In this document: in pieces, positions 8,750 through 12,390 of the stretch
Numbering within the stretch: the stretch's first letter is position 1
Layout: each line of letters begins with the position of its first letter
Assembly: GCA_025980625.1 (NCBI GenBank)
Contig: JAICXG010000065.1
Coordinates: 1-12,390, forward strand
DNA from: Chthoniobacterales bacterium
Lineage (GTDB): Bacteria; Verrucomicrobiota; Verrucomicrobiia; Chthoniobacterales; UBA10450
Direction of reading: 5' to 3'
DNA length: 12,390 bases
Position numbers and translations under genes: made by a program
Notes under the pieces: model-generated
Database searches by the model: none
What the model saw: the letters and a program-made list of their open reading frames with translations, nothing else
Told to the model about the DNA's origin: nothing

Positions 8750-8978
8750 GGCTTGCCGCCCTAGCTTATCAAGAAAGGTCATCCATGCATTGGAATTATG
8801 CTGGGATGAAATCGACGCTGGGGAGACGAGACGGGACGATCCAGACCGCCTCGATCGTATTTAGCTCCCCCGCGCTCGTGGTCCTTGTTACGTCCAATGC
8901 CTCGTTTGAGATCGATCCTTTGGAAAAGCGATCGTGTATGGCGATGCCGCAACCAGCAACAGAAAGGGAGCAGAGGGA
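8750..8978. other. Intergenic stretch between tRNA-Leu and the PfpI gene
   Basis: I see no credible gene in these 229 bases. The stretch should contain the minus-strand tRNA promoter and the plus-strand promoter of the PfpI-family gene. A CATAAT-like hexamer on the minus strand (8795-8800) has no matching -35 element at normal spacing, and I found no good plus-strand -35/-10 pair. A small GGCGGC/GCCGCC inverted repeat at 8747-8760 overlaps the tRNA 5' end. Confidence 0.4.
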
Positions 8979-9581
8979 ATGTCACACCAACTAAAAGGGA
9001 AGAAAGTCGCGATCCTCGCGGCCGATTATTTTGAACAAGTAGAACTCACCAAACCACGCGACGCGCTAGAGGAGGCGGGCGCGGAAGTCAAAATCGTGTC
9101 GCCGAAATCCGGCCAGATCCAAGGAATGAATCACGCCGACAAAGGCGACAAGGTCGACGTCGATCTTACCCTGGACGAAGCGGACCCAGACGATTTCGAC
9201 GCTCTCATGATTCCCGGCGGCACGATGAACCCCGACACCCTGCGTTCGACTCCGGCGGCGCTTGAGTTTACCCGCCACTTTTTCCAGGCAGGGAAACCCG
9301 CCGCTGTTATCTGTCACGGACCTTGGGTTTTGGCTGATGCCGGTCTCGCGCGCGGCCGGAAGCTCACTTCCTGGCCAGCCATCCAAATGGACCTGAAAAA
9401 CGCCGGCGCCGAGTGGGTGGACGAAGAAGTCGTAGTTGATAATGGTCTGGTCACGAGTCGCAAACCCGATGATATCCCGGCGTTCAATCGCAAGATGATC
9501 GAAGAGTTCGCGGAGGGAAAACACAGCCAACAGGGCAAAGCCGCCAGCGAGCAATGCGCGACCGTCGAGCTCGAGACTTGA
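8979..9581 (+). CDS. DJ-1/PfpI-family protein (type 1 glutamine amidotransferase-like)
   Basis: This 200-residue protein of the PfpI/YhbO-like branch is likely cytoplasmic. Members of the family have been described as proteases, deglycases or glyoxalase-like stress proteins, and the true substrate here is unknown. The nucleophile elbow VICHGPW places the catalytic Cys at 112 followed by His113. The N-terminal strand KVAILAADYFEQVELTKP supplies the conserved Glu at about 19, and IPGG lies at 78-81. I chose ATG 8979 because a purine-rich AAGGGAG (8964-8970) lies 8 bases upstream and the family begins about ten residues before the first strand; an in-frame ATG at 8934 would add an unrelated leader. 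The gene stands alone and ends 28 bases before a strong terminator. Length is slightly above the usual 165-190 residues because of a polar tail. Confidence 0.87.
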   Translation: MSHQLKGKKVAILAADYFEQVELTKPRDALEEAGAEVKIVSPKSGQIQGMNHADKGDKVDVDLTLDEADPDDFDALMIPGGTMNPDTLRSTPAALEFTRHFFQAGKPAAVICHGPWVLADAGLARGRKLTSWPAIQMDLKNAGAEWVDEEVVVDNGLVTSRKPDDIPAFNRKMIEEFAEGKHSQQGKAASEQCATVELET

Positions 9582-9582
9582 A

Positions 9583-9591
9583 TCGTTAGGC
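9583..9591 (-). repeat. Dispersed 9-mer (TCGTTAGGC on plus), copy 4
   Basis: Exact copy starting 2 bases after the PfpI-gene stop and before the terminator, hence noncoding. Confidence 0.6.
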
Positions 9592-9609
9592 GGGAGCTCT
9601 ACAAATAAC

Positions 9610-9645
9610 AGCGGAACGGGCCGATGTTCGTTCCGCTTTATTTTT
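9610..9645 (+). terminator. Strong rho-independent terminator after the PfpI gene
   Basis: AGCGGAACG (9610-9618) and CGTTCCGCT (9629-9637) form a perfect 9-bp stem with a 10-base loop, followed at once by TTATTTTT. It separates the PfpI-family gene from the pgsA-der unit. Confidence 0.9.
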
Positions 9646-9676
9646 CCCCAGAGGCATGGGCATATTGGACGCGGCC

Positions 9677-10294
9677 ATGACTACCGCGAACAAGATCACG
9701 CTCGTCCGCATCCTGATGATCCCGGCCTTCGTCCTGATGGCGATCTATTATGGAGAAAGCATCAAGCGGGGGGCGCCGCTCGAGTGGCAGCGCTACAGCG
9801 CGATCGTGATCTTCCTCGCCGCCGCCGCGAGCGACGGTCTCGACGGCTATATCGCGCGCCGTTACAACCAAAAGAGCGCACTCGGAGTCATCCTTGACCC
9901 GATCGCCGACAAAGGTTTGCTCCTGAGCGGCATTATTACTCTCAGCATCACTAACTGGAGTCATGTCGATCTCCAGTACGGACAGTTTCCGACCTGGTTC
10001 CCCGTGCTCGTGATCAGCCGTGACGCCGTCATCCTCATCGGCAGCGCCGTGCTTCACATCCTTAACGGGCACGTGCGCGTGCGTCCGGCCTGGACTGGGA
10101 AGGTTGCCACGGTTTTGCAGATGACCGCAATCGCGTGGGTGATGTTGCAGTTCAGGTTCATCCCCCTCATCTATGTCGTGGCGGCGGCGGGCTTCTTCAC
10201 CTTCGTTTCGGGCGTGGTTTACGTCACCGATGGTTTCCGCCAGCTCGGCGCGCACGGCCATACTAACCCGAAGCCTAACGACTCGCTTCGCTAG
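9677..10294 (+). CDS. pgsA: CDP-alcohol phosphatidyltransferase (PgsA-like)
   Basis: This integral inner-membrane enzyme of 205 residues most likely makes phosphatidylglycerol phosphate from CDP-diacylglycerol and glycerol 3-phosphate. The complete family signature D-x2-D-G-x2-A-R-x8-G-x3-D-x3-D is present: Asp53, Asp56-Gly57, Ala60-Arg61, Gly70, Asp74 and Asp78. Hydrophobic segments lie at about 8-25, 42-52, 80-90, 110-128 and 148-185. I prefer ATG 9677 because MTTANKITLVRILMIPAF is the normal N-terminus for the family; ATG 9656 would add seven residues and sits only about 10 bases after the terminator. Neither start has a well-spaced Shine-Dalgarno. The gene stops 3 bases before der. Other alcohol phosphotransferases share the signature, so the exact acceptor is inferred from closeness to PgsA. 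Confidence 0.85.
   Translation: MTTANKITLVRILMIPAFVLMAIYYGESIKRGAPLEWQRYSAIVIFLAAAASDGLDGYIARRYNQKSALGVILDPIADKGLLLSGIITLSITNWSHVDLQYGQFPTWFPVLVISRDAVILIGSAVLHILNGHVRVRPAWTGKVATVLQMTAIAWVMLQFRFIPLIYVVAAAGFFTFVSGVVYVTDGFRQLGAHGHTNPKPNDSLR
10273..10281 (+). repeat. Dispersed 9-mer GCCTAACGA, copy 5
   Basis: Exact copy 11 bases before the pgsA stop codon, spanning a Pro-Asn-Asp stretch in the poorly conserved tail. Confidence 0.6.
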
Positions 10295-10297
10295 GTC

Positions 10298-11647
10298 ATG
10301 GAAAAAAGGCAAACTCGCCAGGTCGCGATCGTCGGTCGACCTAACGTTGGGAAAAGCGCGCTCTTCAATCGTCTCGTCGGGCGCAACATCGCCATCGTCC
10401 ACAACCAGCCCGGGATTACGCGCGATCGCATTTCCGCCCCGAGCCGGCGCGGCAATTTCACCATTTGGGACACCGCTGGAATCGGGGGAGCAGGGGAGAG
10501 CGAGCTGGTGCAGGAAGTGAGGCATGCGGCCGACGCCGCGATGCGTGAGGCTGACCTCATTCTCCTGGTCGTCGACGCACAACAGGGGTTAACGCCGATC
10601 GACCAGGAACTCGCGCGTGCTCTCCGCCGCTCCCAGCGCCCGGTCCTCCTCGTCGTGAATAAGATCGACGACCCAAAACACCAAAATCTGGAAGCGGATT
10701 TCCACCGCCTTGGCTTGACCAGCCTAACGATCAGCGCGGCGCATGGCCACGGAATCGATTCGTTAGTCAAAGCAATCGAAGCGCAGCTTCCGCCCGCGGC
10801 AGATGAGGGAGAGGCGACGACCGCGCGCCTGTCGCTCGCTATCGTGGGCCGGCCTAACGTTGGCAAATCCTCGCTCATCAATACGGTCTTGAGTGATCGA
10901 CGCACGATCGTAAGCAGTCTGCCCGGGACCACGCGCGACGCCGTCGATATCGCCTACCGGCGCGGTGGCGAGGAATTCCTCCTCATCGACACCGCTGGCA
11001 TTCGGCCGCGCGGCAAACATTCCAGCTCGGTCGAAGTATTCAGCGCCATGCGCTCTGAGCGCACGATTCGGCGAGCGGATCTTTGCGTGCTCGTGATCGA
11101 TGCGACCACCGGCGTAACCGCGCAAGACAAAAAGATCGCCGCGCTCACGCAGCAGGCGCACAAACCCGCGCTCGTTTTCGTGAACAAGTGGGACCTGGTA
11201 AAGCCGGAACGCGGGACCAAAGAGGCGCTTGCCCATCTGCTGGAGGAAACACGCGCGCGCCTTTTCTTCCTTCCTTACGCCCCGGTCTTAGTGGCTTCCG
11301 CTTTAACCGGCGAAAACGTTGAACGTCTTTTCAAGGAAATCCGCCGGATCCGCCGTGCCGCGCAGGATCGCATTAGCACGGGCGTGCTGAATCGGCTTCT
11401 GCGCGGGGCGTTCGCGGCTAATCCACCGCCGGCGGTGGCTAACCAGCGCTTGAAATTATTTTACGCGACGCAGACTCGGCCCGAGGCGCATCGGCCGCTT
11501 GTCACTCCGGAGTTCGTGCTCTTTGTCAATAATCCGCAGTCGTTAGGCGAAACTTATGCGCGGTATCTGGAGGCACAGATTCGCGCCGCGCGCCCCTTCA
11601 CCGGGCTGCCCTTGATGCTGAATTTTCGGCCGCGCAGCAGCTCGTAG
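10298..11647 (+). CDS. der: Ribosome-assembly GTPase Der (EngA)
   Basis: This 449-residue protein has two tandem GTPase domains and a C-terminal KH-like domain, the arrangement unique to Der, which is needed for maturation of the 50S ribosomal subunit. G domain 1 has P-loop GRPNVGKS at 13-20, DTAG at 58-61 and NKID at 121-124. G domain 2 has GRPNVGKS at 184-191, DTAG at 231-234 and NKWD at 296-299. The KH-like part spans about 355-445 and closes with the usual LMLNFRPR. Length is within the bacterial range (about 435-490). ATG 10298 lies 3 bases after the pgsA stop with a weak AGG just upstream, so coupled translation is likely. The two P-loop codons share CCTAACGTTGG-like DNA, reflecting the ancient domain duplication. 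Confidence 0.96.
   Translation: MEKRQTRQVAIVGRPNVGKSALFNRLVGRNIAIVHNQPGITRDRISAPSRRGNFTIWDTAGIGGAGESELVQEVRHAADAAMREADLILLVVDAQQGLTPIDQELARALRRSQRPVLLVVNKIDDPKHQNLEADFHRLGLTSLTISAAHGHGIDSLVKAIEAQLPPAADEGEATTARLSLAIVGRPNVGKSSLINTVLSDRRTIVSSLPGTTRDAVDIAYRRGGEEFLLIDTAGIRPRGKHSSSVEVFSAMRSERTIRRADLCVLVIDATTGVTAQDKKIAALTQQAHKPALVFVNKWDLVKPERGTKEALAHLLEETRARLFFLPYAPVLVASALTGENVERLFKEIRRIRRAAQDRISTGVLNRLLRGAFAANPPPAVANQRLKLFYATQTRPEAHRPLVTPEFVLFVNNPQSLGETYARYLEAQIRAARPFTGLPLMLNFRPRSSS
10722..10730 (+). repeat. Dispersed 9-mer GCCTAACGA, copy 6
   Basis: Exact copy in der, out of register with the Pro-Asn copies: it reads Leu(CTA)-Thr(ACG), using a CTA codon unusual beside the GC-ending codons around it. 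Confidence 0.6.
11540..11548 (-). repeat. Dispersed 9-mer (TCGTTAGGC on plus), copy 7
   Basis: Exact copy near the 3' end of der, read as Ser-Leu(TTA)-Gly, with the leucine codon least expected at this GC content. Confidence 0.6.
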
Positions 11648-11658
11648 AGGGTTGCCAT

Positions 11659-12024
11659 TTAAAGCTTCACCCATCGCTTTGCCCGCGCGCTTTCCTCGAT
11701 TGCCGCGAGCACTCGCTGATTGGCAAGGCCATCGCCGAAATCCGGCCCAACCTTCTTTCCCGAGACAACCGCCCTAACGAAATCCACGACAGCGTGGATA
11801 AAGCTGTGCTCGTACCCGAGAAGATGACCGGCCGGCCACCACTGCGCGACGTAAGGATGCGCCGCCTCCTTCACCGCCCGGGCGTCGCGGCCACAGAGCG
11901 TGCGCATCCGGAGTTCGACCGGAAGGTCGAAAAAGCGTGGCGCCTGTCGCCAGGCATTGGAATGGGCCTTGCCCATGAAACCGTAGCCGATCAATCCGAC
12001 CGCGAGCGTGCGTCGTTTTTTCAC
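11659..12024 (-). pseudogene. Gfo/Idh/MocA-family oxidoreductase remnant with large in-frame internal deletion
   Basis: The 121-residue product has two ends of one family and no middle. Residues 1-55 are the Rossmann start, with the NAD(P)-binding GYGFMG at 13-18 followed by KAHS and a CGRD at 44-47. Residues 56-121 match the extreme C-terminus of the same family, beginning HPYVAQWWPAGH and continuing through GYEHSFIH and DFVRAV to a final RWVKL. Full-length members have roughly 370-390 residues, so about 250 are missing, including the second half of the Rossmann fold, the EKP-type catalytic-lysine motif and the substrate-binding domain. Catalysis is therefore not expected. The junction falls near base 11859/11860. 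The GTG start overlaps the upstream stop as GTGA, so it may still be co-translated. It is convergent with der, 11 bases between stops. A misassembly could produce the same picture. Confidence 0.75.
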
Positions 12025-12390
12025 TCTGATCCGGCGAAAACCTGGAGAAATGCGACCTCGAGCGCGAGCGCTTCCTGCACGTTACGCGCGAGATGATCGC
12101 GCAGCTCCTCGAGGCGACGGACCCGACGGAGGATTTCCGGGGTCGTTAGGCGCGAAGCGATCGCTTCCGTGCTCGCGCGCGCCGGTGGCAGCTCGCGCGT
12201 CTCGACGCCAGTGCTGGCGCGCAGCACATCGGCCCACCAGAGAAAGAGGGTCTCAACAAGCTGCGCGCGCTCATGCAGGTAGCGACTTTCGGTCAGCGCC
12301 TTGTAATGTTCTTCCCGGGTCTCAAGCCAGTCGCCGTCGGTCGTATTTTTGTAGTGCGTCTCCTCCTCTTTTTGTGCAGCGGCATTTTCA
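12021..12390 (-). CDS. holB: Probable DNA polymerase III delta' (clamp-loader) subunit, C-terminal part
   Basis: The frame is open to the right edge, so only the last 122 residues are seen and the 5' end lies outside. The visible part is helical and charged: an EKQ-rich lead, then RYLHERAQLVETLFLWWADV, a variable linker, and a C-terminal pair of helices with RRLEELRDHLARNVQEAL and ALEVAFLQVF. A WW.D.LR helix followed by an N-x-N/Q-x-x-L-A-L-E type ending is what I expect in the collar domain of delta' proteins. The ATPase part that would prove this is not in the window, so the call is tentative; an unrelated helical protein is possible. An internal GTG at 12225-12227 is not the real start. 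Its stop overlaps the next start by 4 bases (GTGA). Confidence 0.5.
   Translation of the reverse strand, partial: ENAAAQKEEETHYKNTTDGDWLETREEHYKALTESRYLHERAQLVETLFLWWADVLRASTGVETRELPPARASTEAIASRLTTPEILRRVRRLEELRDHLARNVQEALALEVAFLQVFAGSE
12143..12151 (-). repeat. Dispersed 9-mer (TCGTTAGGC on plus), copy 8
   Basis: Exact copy within the delta'-like gene, read on the minus strand as Arg-Leu(CTA)-Thr. Confidence 0.6.

Noticed and set aside
8597..8760. The tRNA gene as an integration site of a mobile element.
   Set aside because: There is no integrase, no duplicated tRNA 3' end in the window and no change in gene character that would mark an island boundary.
8650..8994. A 114-residue plus-strand open frame between the second lipoprotein gene and the PfpI gene.
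   Set aside because: Its first third is the complement of the tRNA-Leu gene, it overlaps the PfpI-gene start, and the product has no recognisable domain.
9638..10582. A 314-residue open frame on the minus strand opposite pgsA and the start of der.
   Set aside because: It lies antisense to two clearly recognisable genes, has a low-complexity charged composition rich in D, E, R and H, and has no family motif. It is a by-product of codon bias on the coding strand.
10291..10932. A 213-residue minus-strand open frame opposite der.
   Set aside because: It is antisense to the fully supported Der GTPase domains, with a Ser/Arg-rich composition typical of a shadow frame.
822..12151. GCCTAAC and GTTAGGC resemble the outer boxes of integron attC sites.
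   Set aside because: The copies are not arranged as inverted pairs 55-150 bases apart, no integrase is present, and several lie inside conserved housekeeping genes such as der. They are treated as a dispersed motif instead.

Overview
The window looks like a stretch of a moderately GC-rich, Gram-negative chromosome, most likely from a soil- or water-type Verrucomicrobiota (Chthoniobacterales-like) lineage. That placement is an inference from the gene families (a PEP-CTERM/exosortase-type PrsK-PrsR-PrsT set, a lipobox-bearing TPR lipoprotein pair, a divergent DNA polymerase III delta'-like tail). No rRNA or other taxonomic marker is present.

Region 1 (1-8595, plus strand) is the most distinctive part. 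It holds the C-terminal end of a PrsK-type histidine kinase, a complete PrsR-type sigma-54-dependent response regulator, and two head-to-tail, full-length paralogous TPR lipoproteins of about 1,075 residues of the PrsT type. In the known PEP-CTERM/XrtA (EpsH) systems these three families occur together. The kinase and regulator are thought to switch on PEP-CTERM protein and exopolysaccharide genes from sigma-54 promoters, and PrsT is an envelope TPR lipoprotein of unknown mechanism. Here prsT is duplicated, and in each copy the C-terminal part is built from three repeated modules of about 175 residues. No exosortase or PEP-CTERM substrate lies in the window; they would be expected upstream or elsewhere.

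Region 2 (8596-9645) contains a minus-strand tRNA-Leu(UAA), about 230 bases without a recognised gene, and a DJ-1/PfpI-family gene that ends at a strong intrinsic terminator.

Region 3 (9656-11647) is a tight two-gene housekeeping unit: a CDP-alcohol phosphatidyltransferase (pgsA-like) followed 3 bases later by der (EngA), the ribosome-assembly GTPase.

Region 4 (11659-12390, minus strand, convergent with der) carries the C-terminal end of a protein resembling the DNA polymerase III delta' subunit. It overlaps by 4 bases a short Gfo/Idh/MocA oxidoreductase remnant in which an N-terminal Rossmann start is joined in frame directly to the family's C-terminal tail, with the whole middle missing.

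Across all regions, on both strands, inside and between genes and in all reading frames, the 7-mer CCTAACG/CGTTAGG occurs 13 times, and 8 of these are the identical 9-mer GCCTAACGA/TCGTTAGGC. This is far more than chance predicts. The density resembles that of a DNA-uptake-type or chromosome-architecture motif, and it is the main unexplained signal here besides the duplicated prsT.
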